Shown one piece after another: positions 8,884 to 17,961 of a DNA stretch of 64,000 nt. The notes below the pieces were generated by a model. It did no database searches and was not told the DNA's origin. It worked only from the letters and a program-made list of their open reading frames with translations. How positions within the stretch are numbered: position 1 is the first letter of the stretch; each line of letters opens with the position of its first letter. The stretch comes from Tritrichomonas musculus (taxonomy: Eukaryota; Parabasalia; Tritrichomonadida; Tritrichomonadidae). The stretch lies in the NCBI GenBank assembly GCA_039105265.1, contig JAPFFF010000015.1, forward strand, positions 2,170,001-2,234,000, written 5' to 3'. The translations under genes and the position numbers were made by a program.

Positions 8884-10572
8884 TTACTGAAGTCCCGCTT
8901 GTTGAGCAGCGAGTGTGTTTTCCTCAAGTTTTTCTGTGACAGTCTTTTTGTTAATTGGATTTCCGTTTTCATCTCTTTTAACAAGACCAGAAACAATATC
9001 ATCAACTCTGATAAGTGAGATAGCGCATTCAAATGCTGTCTTGTATGATTGAGACTTAACAGCGAGTGAGTCCCAAACGCCAAGTTCAGCCATATTTGCG
9101 ATCTGTCCTGTCATTCCATTAATTCCTGTAGTTGCCTTTGATGGGTCTTCTGCATGAATTGATCTGAGTTTTGTTAAAATACGCATTGTTGATGCACCAC
9201 AGTTTTGAATGAGTGTTCTTGGAATAACTTCAAAGGCAACAGCAGCTGCGCCATATGACATCTGTTCAACAGAATCTAATTGAGAGCATTTCTTTCTCAA
9301 AAATGTTGAAACTGAAACTTCTGAAGCACCACCTCCTGGGACAAGAGCTGGTTCTTTAAGAAGGTTCTTTGCAACTTTTAATGCATCATCTAAAATACGG
9401 AACATTTCAAGAAGAACATCTTTTGTTGGTCCACGAAGGAGCATTGTGCAAGCTTTAGGATCATCACAGTTATCGAAGAATGACCACCATTCATCACCAA
9501 ATTTACGGCATTCATAAAGGTGGCATTTAGTTCCTAAATCTGCTTCTGTGGCATCGCGTGGGTCTGATAAGATAGTGGCACCTGTGGCAGCGGCAATTCT
9601 GTCAAGTTGAACCTTTTGGAATCTTCTTAATGCTGTAATATTAGCTTCACTTAAGTAGTGTAATGCTAAGTCACTAACTCCTTTTTCTGCACAAACAATA
9701 TTGCATCCTGTTGCAATAACAGCTTCGCAAAGATCGCGAACTTGTTTTTCTTCTTCTTGAAGAACTTCTGCGTAATCGTTTTCACCTGTAATTTCAATGT
9801 TTGTGATTGATTCACCTTTACGGTATTCAAGGCCACAATCTAACATAAGGATCTTTGGATTTTCGATTCTTCTTCTCATGTTTGAGTGAAGAACGTCTTT
9901 GTTGATCATAACACCTTTCATAACATAAGAATCTTCGATTTCTCCACCTGGGATACGTTCAATTCTAACTTGTCTCTTAAGATCAACAATACCTTCTTTT
10001 GTGCAAATTAAGCGAACAGCATCGAGAGCTAATTTTGCAATTAAATCAGACCATTTTGATAAGAACTTAGTTCCAATAGCGGCTTTGATAATTGAGAGCA
10101 TTTCTTGATCATTTGAATTATCGATTGGTTTTTTGATTGATTCAAGATGTGCAAGAGCATCGTCTAATGCACGGCGAAGACCTGAGATGATGACATGGGG
10201 ATGGATTCCATCACGAAGTGGTTTTTCTAAAACAGACAAAATTTCACCTGCAAGAACAACGACGGTTGTTGTTCCATCACCAACTTCTTCATCTTGTCCA
10301 CGGGCAAGTTCAATAATTGATTTAGCGGCTGGATGTGCAACATCGATTTCACGAAGAATTGAATTTCCATCATTTGTGATCACGAGAGTTCCCATTGAAT
10401 CGAGAATCATTTTTAACATTGCTTGAGGGCCAAGGCATGTACGAACAACATCTGCTGTAGCTTTTGCGGCGGCAACGCATGAAAGTTGTGCTTTGGCACC
10501 TGTATCTCGTTTCGTTGTCTGATTTAATACGATGATAGGCGATTGCATTAAATTTTTTTTATAAGTGGCCAT
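8884..10572 (-). CDS. CCT3: T-complex protein 1 subunit gamma (chaperonin CCT3)
   Basis: This 562-residue protein is a group II chaperonin subunit, matching eukaryotic CCT gamma along its whole length. Visible signatures are RTCLGPQAM (about 44-52), ITNDGNSILREI (65-76), the ATPase motif EEVGDGTTTVVVLAGE (95-110), IPGGEIEDSYVMKGVMINKD, DCDDPKACTMLLRG, LVPGGGASEVSV and the gamma-typical EVIPRTLIQNCGASTMRILT. The C-terminal VDDIVSG segment is also present. In the eight-member cytosolic ring the subunit binds ATP and helps fold actin and tubulin, in demand in a flagellate. The ATG chosen (MATYKKNLMQ) gives the expected length. An upstream out-of-frame ATG eight bases earlier and a strong inverted repeat lie in the promoter region. 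Confidence 0.97.
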   Translation of the reverse strand: MATYKKNLMQSPIIVLNQTTKRDTGAKAQLSCVAAAKATADVVRTCLGPQAMLKMILDSMGTLVITNDGNSILREIDVAHPAAKSIIELARGQDEEVGDGTTTVVVLAGEILSVLEKPLRDGIHPHVIISGLRRALDDALAHLESIKKPIDNSNDQEMLSIIKAAIGTKFLSKWSDLIAKLALDAVRLICTKEGIVDLKRQVRIERIPGGEIEDSYVMKGVMINKDVLHSNMRRRIENPKILMLDCGLEYRKGESITNIEITGENDYAEVLQEEEKQVRDLCEAVIATGCNIVCAEKGVSDLALHYLSEANITALRRFQKVQLDRIAAATGATILSDPRDATEADLGTKCHLYECRKFGDEWWSFFDNCDDPKACTMLLRGPTKDVLLEMFRILDDALKVAKNLLKEPALVPGGGASEVSVSTFLRKKCSQLDSVEQMSYGAAAVAFEVIPRTLIQNCGASTMRILTKLRSIHAEDPSKATTGINGMTGQIANMAELGVWDSLAVKSQSYKTAFECAISLIRVDDIVSGLVKRDENGNPINKKTVTEKLEENTLAAQQAGLQ

Positions 10573-10582
10573 AAAGCCATCC

Positions 10583-10626
10583 GGCCGTTTAAAAATACAA
10601 AAACTCTAGATATTTTTTAAACGGCC
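10583..10626. promoter_or_regulatory. Inverted repeat just upstream of the CCT3 start
   Basis: GGCCGTTTAAAAATA at 10583-10597 is inverted at 10611-10626 with one extra A. It lies 11-54 bases before the CCT3 ATG, where trichomonad core promoters are expected. It could be a two-half-site protein-binding element or an RNA hairpin; no function is proven. Confidence 0.45.
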
Positions 10627-11085
10627 TCGGACAAATTGTTTTTGTTGAAATTCAGCCTTTATTTTTTTGATCATATATTCTATTCTTATGAATTAAATCT
10701 TTATTTCATAATAATAAAATAATTAATAATATTTTAATAAATTAAAAATATTATTGTATATAAAAATATTTTTTAAGAAACTGATATTTACTCTTTTTTT
10801 ATAATCAAAAAGAATAAAATTGATCATCTACAGTTTTTTAATTAAAACTTTTTCAAAACAATTTGTAAAAAAAATGTGAATGTTTATATATTTTTTGCTG
10901 ATTCCATTTCAATTATAGAATAATAATAAGAAATAACAAAGTTTAGCATTCAGAGCTTATCGGCTGGGAGCATGGTACTCAAAAATTGAGAAAGTGATAA
11001 AAATTTTGATCAAAATCCTTATCGGCCAAAATTCTTTTCAAATAATTATAACAGTATTATTGTGAAGTTTTGCTCCTTTCCAAAT
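10627..11085. other. Divergent spacer between CCT3 and the PA200 gene
   Basis: This A/T-rich spacer separates two divergent genes. Two copies of a CTTATCGGC sequence (near 10959 and 11020) sit 65-130 bases before the PA200 ATG and may be promoter elements. Otherwise nothing is recognisable. Confidence 0.4.
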
Positions 11086-14000
11086 ATGAGTATAATTGAT
11101 AGCAAAAGAGCGGAATCCATAGCAAGAGTACTTCCACAATGTGTAAAAGATGAAATAAAAGAACAACAACCAATTTGGAAAAAAGAATTACTTGAAAAAC
11201 TTCCGATTGCATTATCTGGAAATGATTATCGAGCGATACGATTATGGCTTGCCGATCTTGATCTTTACAATTCTTCTGAAGTTTTTACTTTTACTAAATC
11301 TGAAGTTGAGCAAATCCTTCAAATATTATTTGATTTCATTGTTTCAATGAGATTTTTGCAATATTCAATTACTGCTATCAATATATTTAATGATATAATT
11401 GAATCTATATATGAGCCTCTTGACATTTGTTTTGATTGGCGAAAAATATATAACGTTATCTATACTTTATCAATATCGCATACAAAAATTAAGAAAAGGT
11501 CAACGCCAAATAATTATATACCATCCATTGTAACATTTGCTGTATCATGCAACAAATATTTTAAGCCTGATACAACCGATCAATTATTATCTGAATGGAA
11601 AACATTAATAGATCCCCAAACGCCATTAATTACCATTTCATCCTCTTTAGTTTGTTTATTTATGCCAGTAAATCACAACAAGCATTCATTATGGTTTGAT
11701 TATTTAATAGATGTATGGTCATTATTCCCTTCTGTTATATATAACAGTATTTTTCTTCCTTTATATGTTCGTTTATCAGCACAATGCATTCCAGATTTTG
11801 ATTGGTCTCCTTACATTCCCTTTTTCTTCCAAAAACTGTCGCTTTTTATCGGTGTTCCTATTTCCCCGATTGACCAAGAAACTGATTCACGAGCCAGTTT
11901 TTCCGTTGGTTCATCAGAATTCATGTTTGTTGAACCGATGTCAGCAAATGATTTATCGTGTCAATTTTCCATTTTAATTGTTCGACTTCTTTCCACCTCG
12001 GCCAAAGAAGTTGTTAAAGATCATCTTTATCGACTAATTCACCTTCTCGAACCGTTACATTCACCAATTCCAGAAACAAGTAATCCAAATACGATAGCAC
12101 AAGCCATTATTTTCCTCAATGCTCTCGTTGCATCTTATTCGCAGCGTGTTAAAGCAGATCGTAGGAAAAAGTTACCGATACCCGCGTTGACTCCTGAAGA
12201 TCATCTTTGGTTTGTTAATTTAATTCTTCCATCATACATTCTAGAGCTTTACCATGATGATTCATCATGTGAACAACTTGGCCAATTAGTCCAGCTTGCC
12301 CCAGAATGCGTCATTCCGCCTGTTTATGAAGCCTTTATGAGATTGTCAGAATATGCACATCTTAAAGCGCCTGCACTTCGTGCAATCTCGGCCATAGCTC
12401 CCACCATTTTAGTCACAGGCATTCAGCAGTCCGATTTCCTCAATGTTTTCATTGATTTTGCAGATGACATTACAGCAATGGACATAGAAAAGAGTCAATG
12501 GATATTCACCTTATTTGAGGCGGTTTTATGGTCAAAAAGAATGGATGACACTATGTCTAGCTGGGCCTTAACTATTGTTCGAAGATGCATTGAATTTGCA
12601 ACTACGGCTGTTTCTGATGATTTCAATGATTCTCTGGATTCAATGGAACTCCTTCTATCGGCCCTATCGGTCTCAATTGACAGCAACTTGCGTGAAACAA
12701 TCGATGGAATCATTGAAGAGAACATCGAAGTGTTGCCAATCCAAAACATCAGTCGATTTGTCGACTCATTCACTCCGGAATGCCTCTGTAAAAGATGCTT
12801 CAACGAAGTGACAGAAAGAAATTTGGTCATAATGAAGTGCCTCGTCCGTTCTTCCAAGACTTTCACTTACAGGCATGAAGAAGAGATTCAGAAGATGATC
12901 TTCGATGGTCTCAATAATCCATTGAAAAAAGTTCGCCATGAGTCGTGTGTCTTATTAAAATGGATTCTTAGTTTTCACTCGCTTGTCTTTTGTTTCTTTC
13001 CAGAAAGACAAGGCGTTTGCGAAGTCACTGAGGACTCGGTTGAATGGCACATTCCAACGCCTGAAGATTACAGCATGACCTGTCAAATAGTCGACAAATG
13101 CATCCCAATAATGGATGAAATGTTCTCTAAAAAAGCCGATAAGAAATCAATGAAAACGGCGGTTGAAATGGCCTATTATCTATTGAAGGGAATCGTTGGA
13201 GCTGTTTCGCCTACTCATTTTAAGAAGAAAGAAGTTCCGCCTTTGTTTGATTCCCCTTCTTTTCATTTCAAGACATCTGTTGATCTTTCAAAAAGACTTG
13301 AAAAAGTGGCAGATTGGCTATTATCGATAACTGAAATGAACCTTCATGAAGACATTTCTGCATCGATTCTGAAATGTTACGGAGTTATCATAACAACCGT
13401 TGATCCAATCGCCTTAAGAGCTGATTCTATTTCTGAACGTTTTGACTTAGTTTGCGGCTCAACAAAGCAAAGTATCCTTCTCCCTTCGGCAAAGGCAATG
13501 TTCCCTAACCATCATTATTGGCTAGCTTTGAAATTGTATTCAAAATTGGCGCAGCTTGTTGATTTGTCTTTCAACGAACTCATTTCGAAAGTTGTTTTAA
13601 AAATTTTCATTTACGCAGCTTCACCTCTTCCTGAAGTTCGAAAGCAATGCGAATCTGTAATGGCGCAAGCATCCATCTTTTATGGCAACGAAATAGCCGA
13701 CCTGTTCCCCAGAATGATGGATGTTTTCAAGGATTGTTTCCTTCTTTCCGACGACTCGTTGGCGACTATTTCGATTTTTATGTCAGACTTCATTCAGGTC
13801 GCAAATCCGTCAACGCAATTTAACCTTATTGGTCAAATTGCAATAACATTGTGTCGTCAGCTGCCAACTGAGATACCGAACGATAACTTGCGTGAGTTGA
13901 GGAATCAGATCATTAAGATCATCGATAGTTTTGACTTTTCGATGCCTCCTCTCGATTCCGATGAACTTTATGAAGAGAGAAAGAATATCATATATTCAAG

Positions 14001-15885
14001 CATCTGTCGTTCTGATCTTTACGCGAGTTCAGCGGAAACGCAGAACTATGCAGTTGCTCTTGTTTGTTCTGTTTTGATCGGGAAGAAGCCTGTTTTAGAA
14101 TCGGATGTTTTTGAGTTTTTATCGTCGATGTTTGTTAGTGATGATTTGAGTGTTCGTAATGTGTCATTGCAAGTGTTCGGCTGTGCGCTTGAGATGCTCA
14201 TTCCTCGTGTGAAATATGAGAATCGTATTGAGTATCCAGAATTGACTGAATTGAATTACGACACTTTTCAATTTACCGATACAAAGGTCAAATTAATTAA
14301 GAAGAAAAGTTCGAGACCTTTGACAAAAGAAGAAAGTTTCGATGAAAAGGTTGTTCAGCAATATTTCCCTGATGATTATGAGAATCGAGTTGAGATAAAT
14401 AAAACTCTTTATAAAGTCTTCTTCGATGATAATTCGAGCTTTGTTTATAAGTTCTGTTGTTTGTTCGCCAATTCGCAAGTTCACGATGAAGAGTGCTTCT
14501 CCTTGGAGAAGTATTCGTTTTGGGTTTCTTTGGTTCGTTTCTTTGGGCCTCCGATGATGCTGAAATTAATTGAAATAGCAACCGAGTTCCTCAATAAAGA
14601 GCCTCAGTTGGCTTACCTGTTCACTGCCAGCGAAATGGTGGCTGCCGTTATTTGTGCGACCATTTATTTCAAATTCAATGACTTCAAAATAATTTTCGAT
14701 CCTCTCTTTAAATTTTTGAGACAAGCTATGTGTGGGCCTGAATCTGACACTTCTTTCTCTTGGTTCATTGTGCTGTTCGGCGTTTTGTCCGATTCCGACC
14801 CAAGACGTTATTTTTGGCTTTTTGACTTTTTGAGAGGTTTACATCCCGAACATGATGTTCAAGTAAAATCGAAATATATACGCCAGGATACCGAAATTTG
14901 CTTAATTCTATTCTTCTCTTCAGTTAGAGATATAATATTAATGGATAGTATATTGTCAAGCAGGCTTCCAATTTACTTTGATCCTGAAACTCTCGAAACT
15001 ACAAGATCATCAGTCGTTCAAATTCTCCTTTCCCTCGCTCGAGCTTGTTGTCGATTCCCTTCTTCGCTGGAATGGATTAACTTGATGAAAAACGTTTTTA
15101 ACCAATATATACTAAAAACTGACGCCAAATTCTTCGCTAGATGGATTTCAGAACAGTTCTTGCAAATTAATTTCGGATCTCTTGTTGTTGCCCCTTTTTG
15201 TACTGATAAGTTAAGAGATTTTGTAATGATTGAAATTAGTAATGATGATGATACTATGTCGCTTTTAAATGCTGGCATCGTTGGACTTTTAAGAACTAAC
15301 CTTTTCTTTGGATGCCCTTCAAAAGAAATGGTTAATGAAAAAATTAAAGATATTATTGAAAAACTCAATCCTTCAAATTTACCTTGGACTAAGCAAGTTC
15401 TGATGATATCTTTGTTTATAGAACTAACAAAAGAAATGTTTTATTATATTTCTCCAGAAATTGTTGATTATATTATTCATGATGTAGCATTACCAGCTTT
15501 GGAGCATCCAAATGCTGACGTGCAAGATACAGCTTCAGTACTCTTATCATTCCTCTTGAGAACTTTCGTTAGCAAAAGAGAACAAGTTCCTCAGTTCGTT
15601 GAAGCTTTCACTCAAAAATTAAATAACGGGGAAAATAGACTCGGTGCAGCAAAGGGATTGTTTGCGGTCATTTGGTCAACAACAATATTTGATGATGTTC
15701 CTCAATATATTATTGATTCGTTTTCTGCATTAACTTCTAGATATTGGAATGACAGTGTATTAGAAGATCAGATTAATCAATTCCTTGGTGAATTTAAAAA
15801 CACTCATGAAGATAATTTTACAGAAAAAGCTAGACAATTGCTTTCTCCTTTCACATCAAATATTATGCCATCATATATTTCATAA
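11086..15885 (+). CDS. Proteasome activator PA200/Blm10
   Basis: The frame is open from 11062, but the first ATG is at 11086 (MSIIDSKRAE), giving 1599 residues. It is built of HEAT-like helical repeats throughout. The N-terminal part carries PA200/Blm10 signatures: CFDWRKIYNVIYTL (about 115-130), LWFDYLIDVWSLFP (about 205-220), then the LYVRLS..CIPDFDWSPYIPFFF block (about 232-258), corresponding to the FARL..NIG.IDW.PY.P.IFTR segment of the family. PA200 caps the 20S proteasome and opens its gate without ATP; roles are known in nuclear proteasomes and acetyl-histone turnover. The family is usually 1800-2100 residues, so this is short. It ends in SYIS, so the C-terminal hydrophobic-Tyr-X motif that docks in the 20S pocket is not in its usual position. 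Synonymous GC content varies along the gene. Confidence 0.85.
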   Translation: MSIIDSKRAESIARVLPQCVKDEIKEQQPIWKKELLEKLPIALSGNDYRAIRLWLADLDLYNSSEVFTFTKSEVEQILQILFDFIVSMRFLQYSITAINIFNDIIESIYEPLDICFDWRKIYNVIYTLSISHTKIKKRSTPNNYIPSIVTFAVSCNKYFKPDTTDQLLSEWKTLIDPQTPLITISSSLVCLFMPVNHNKHSLWFDYLIDVWSLFPSVIYNSIFLPLYVRLSAQCIPDFDWSPYIPFFFQKLSLFIGVPISPIDQETDSRASFSVGSSEFMFVEPMSANDLSCQFSILIVRLLSTSAKEVVKDHLYRLIHLLEPLHSPIPETSNPNTIAQAIIFLNALVASYSQRVKADRRKKLPIPALTPEDHLWFVNLILPSYILELYHDDSSCEQLGQLVQLAPECVIPPVYEAFMRLSEYAHLKAPALRAISAIAPTILVTGIQQSDFLNVFIDFADDITAMDIEKSQWIFTLFEAVLWSKRMDDTMSSWALTIVRRCIEFATTAVSDDFNDSLDSMELLLSALSVSIDSNLRETIDGIIEENIEVLPIQNISRFVDSFTPECLCKRCFNEVTERNLVIMKCLVRSSKTFTYRHEEEIQKMIFDGLNNPLKKVRHESCVLLKWILSFHSLVFCFFPERQGVCEVTEDSVEWHIPTPEDYSMTCQIVDKCIPIMDEMFSKKADKKSMKTAVEMAYYLLKGIVGAVSPTHFKKKEVPPLFDSPSFHFKTSVDLSKRLEKVADWLLSITEMNLHEDISASILKCYGVIITTVDPIALRADSISERFDLVCGSTKQSILLPSAKAMFPNHHYWLALKLYSKLAQLVDLSFNELISKVVLKIFIYAASPLPEVRKQCESVMAQASIFYGNEIADLFPRMMDVFKDCFLLSDDSLATISIFMSDFIQVANPSTQFNLIGQIAITLCRQLPTEIPNDNLRELRNQIIKIIDSFDFSMPPLDSDELYEERKNIIYSSICRSDLYASSAETQNYAVALVCSVLIGKKPVLESDVFEFLSSMFVSDDLSVRNVSLQVFGCALEMLIPRVKYENRIEYPELTELNYDTFQFTDTKVKLIKKKSSRPLTKEESFDEKVVQQYFPDDYENRVEINKTLYKVFFDDNSSFVYKFCCLFANSQVHDEECFSLEKYSFWVSLVRFFGPPMMLKLIEIATEFLNKEPQLAYLFTASEMVAAVICATIYFKFNDFKIIFDPLFKFLRQAMCGPESDTSFSWFIVLFGVLSDSDPRRYFWLFDFLRGLHPEHDVQVKSKYIRQDTEICLILFFSSVRDIILMDSILSSRLPIYFDPETLETTRSSVVQILLSLARACCRFPSSLEWINLMKNVFNQYILKTDAKFFARWISEQFLQINFGSLVVAPFCTDKLRDFVMIEISNDDDTMSLLNAGIVGLLRTNLFFGCPSKEMVNEKIKDIIEKLNPSNLPWTKQVLMISLFIELTKEMFYYISPEIVDYIIHDVALPALEHPNADVQDTASVLLSFLLRTFVSKREQVPQFVEAFTQKLNNGENRLGAAKGLFAVIWSTTIFDDVPQYIIDSFSALTSRYWNDSVLEDQINQFLGEFKNTHEDNFTEKARQLLSPFTSNIMPSYIS

Positions 15886-15963
15886 TCTTAATAGATTTAT
15901 ATTATTATAATATTTTTTTTTTACCTTTCTTATAATATTTATAATAAACAAATAAATTCAAGC

Positions 15964-16109
15964 AATACCTTCCTCTCCCAACAATTCGTAACTTTTTTTT
16001 TTTTTTGGATACTATGTCGCTTTTAAAATAATTTTTCAAAATTTTTTATTTATGGAGATATAAAAAAAATCACTCAAAAAATTACGAATTGTAGGGAGAG
16101 GAGGGTACT
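15964..16109. repeat. Foldback element with a copied piece of PA200 coding DNA in its loop
   Basis: Arms at 15964-15991 and 16082-16109 are inverted (AC.TTCCTCTCCC.ACAATTCGTAA). The loop holds GATACTATGTCGCTTTTAAA at 16008-16027, an exact 20-base match to PA200 coding sequence at 15250-15269. The element lies 80 bases past the PA200 stop codon and may shape its 3' end. Confidence 0.65.
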
Positions 16110-16164
16110 TTTTTTTATAAGTTATAAATTATAACTTTTCTTGAATTGATGTTCCATTTCCATA

Positions 16165-16865
16165 CAGTCTTTACGGGATTATAACGGAAATATCCACTTT
16201 AATAACGGAAAAGTTCATTATGATAACGGAAATGTTCATTATGATAACGGAAAAGTTCATTTTGATTACGGAAAAATTCGATTTCATAACGGAAAGTATA
16301 ACCATTTTTTTGTGAAAATTTTTTTAATAAAGCACTCACTTAAAAAATCATGATTTATATATATTATTTTAATTAAATTTCCAATATATCACATATACGT
16401 TGCCTTATGAATATTTTCTAGTTATATATTCTTGCATCAACTTATAAATAATATTTATAAAATAGATTAATTGAATATTTTTGGTAATTTTCAGATGCCA
16501 ATAGTTTATATTAAGTATTAATCTTAAATATATTCCATTAAATCCAATTTTTATGAGAAAAAATTTTTGATGATATTTTTTAAAAAAAAGTTTCTTTATG
16601 TTTATTTTCCGATTTTCGGTATCTATTCCATATTTATGATGATCTTAAATCTTTTTATTTATAATTTATTAAATAAAACCATGATTTTTAAATGAATATT
16701 TTATAAAAAAGATTTTCACAAAAAATGGTTACACTTTCCGTTATGAAATCGAATTTTTCCGTAATCAAAATGAACTTTTCCGTTATCATAATGAACATTT
16801 CCGTTATCATAATGAACTTTTCCGTTATTAAAGTGGATATTTCCGTTATAATCCCGTAAAGACTG
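16165..16865. mobile_element. Tc1/mariner-type foldback MITE with CGGAAA repeats, 701 bp
   Basis: The element is bounded by TA dinucleotides (16163-16164 and 16866-16867) and starts CAGTCTTTACGGGATTATAA, inverted at the other end. The inverted arms are about 160 bases and nearly identical. Each arm contains six or seven spaced AACGGAAA or TACGGAAA units separated by TTCATTATGAT-like sequence. The TA duplication and CAGT start are typical of the Tc1/mariner superfamily. The centre is A/T-rich and encodes nothing, so it is non-autonomous. The close match of the arms suggests it is fairly young. Confidence 0.85.
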
Positions 16866-16867
16866 TA

Positions 16868-17161
16868 ATAATTTTTTGGTTAAATAAATTCACCTTTAAT
16901 ATATGAAAGATAATTATAAAGGTATAATTTTAATGATAACGATGAATTTTATGATGTAAAACTTTTTGAATTATTTTCATGGTCGTCATAATCCTTGACC
17001 AACTTAGTTCAAATCAACAAAAAGTTACATTAAAATAAATGAGGAATATAATGAAACAATAAGAAAATAATGAATAAAAAAAGGGGAGAATTGAATTTTT
17101 CACCTTTAATTGAAAAATTTCCAACGAATCTGAAATTTTCAATTAAAAAGTGAAAAAATAA
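16868..17161. other. Short A/T-rich spacer
   Basis: No gene or clear motif is seen between the CGGAAA MITE and the following 767-bp MITE, apart from the 8-base AAAAATAA target copy at its right end. Confidence 0.4.
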
Positions 17162-17928
17162 AGACCATATTAAGGTTGAACAAAAGCAGTATATTTTATC
17201 ATATTATAATATAATAAAATATATGATGATAAAAAATTTATTTACTAAATATAATGGTAAAATTGACGTATGATATAAAAATAAACTAATTTTTCTTTTT
17301 GAATGAAAATTTTACAATTTGATAAGTTTAGAAAAAAAATGATGTTTTGTATAAATATTATAGCAAATATGAGGAAAATCCAATTTAAAATATAAGATAT
17401 ATTTTTTAGTTAATTTATTAAATTGAATTTATTTTTTATGAAATATTTGAATCATCAGAAAATTGAGATCAATTCTATGAAATTATTATATGCTTCAGAA
17501 TATTGAGCATTTTTTTAAGAAATAATTGTGAGATTGTAAGATATAAACAATTGTAAAATTGTGAGAAAATAAAGATTTCTGAAAAGTAAAAATATGTAAA
17601 GTATTCAAAGAAAAAATCTATCCAAAATAAAGTCCCCAGCGTCGGAATTTTTGATTTTTTAAAATAAATCTTTTTAAAATCAAAAAATATGGCCAATTTT
17701 TCAAATTTTAACTCAGGTTGAAAAGATTAGCTGAGTGATTATTTATGAAATTATCTCTACTTTTAGCAAGATATACAATAATTTAAATATATTATATAAT
17801 GATATTATTAATTTTATGAATATTTAATAAAAAAAATTAAAATTTATAATGATATATTTCGCAAAATATGTATTTTCGTTGTCACTTTTTGAATACTACA
17901 AAATTGAATGAATACCTTAATAAGGCCT
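17162..17928 (+). mobile_element. 8-bp-TSD MITE family, copy 1 (767 bp), directly upstream of PRPP synthetase
   Basis: The ends AGACCATATTAAGGT and (reversed) AGGCCTTATTAAGGT form short inverted repeats. The flanks are direct 8-base duplications, AAAAATAA at 17154-17161 and 17929-17936. The interior is A/T-rich with one GC-richer patch (TCCCCAGCGTCGG) and no ATG-led ORF. Its right end is 33 bases from the PRPP synthetase ATG. Two more copies occur at 43980 and 59687. The superfamily is uncertain; an 8-base duplication fits hAT, Merlin or P types. Confidence 0.9.
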
Positions 17929-17961
17929 AAAAATAAATAAAAAATTCAAATATCCTTGAAT

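Noticed and set aside
17475-17696. 73-codon minus-strand ORF conserved in all three MITE copies
   Set aside because: It has no ATG, and conservation follows from the copies being recent; composition is Phe/Ile/Lys-rich as expected from A/T DNA.
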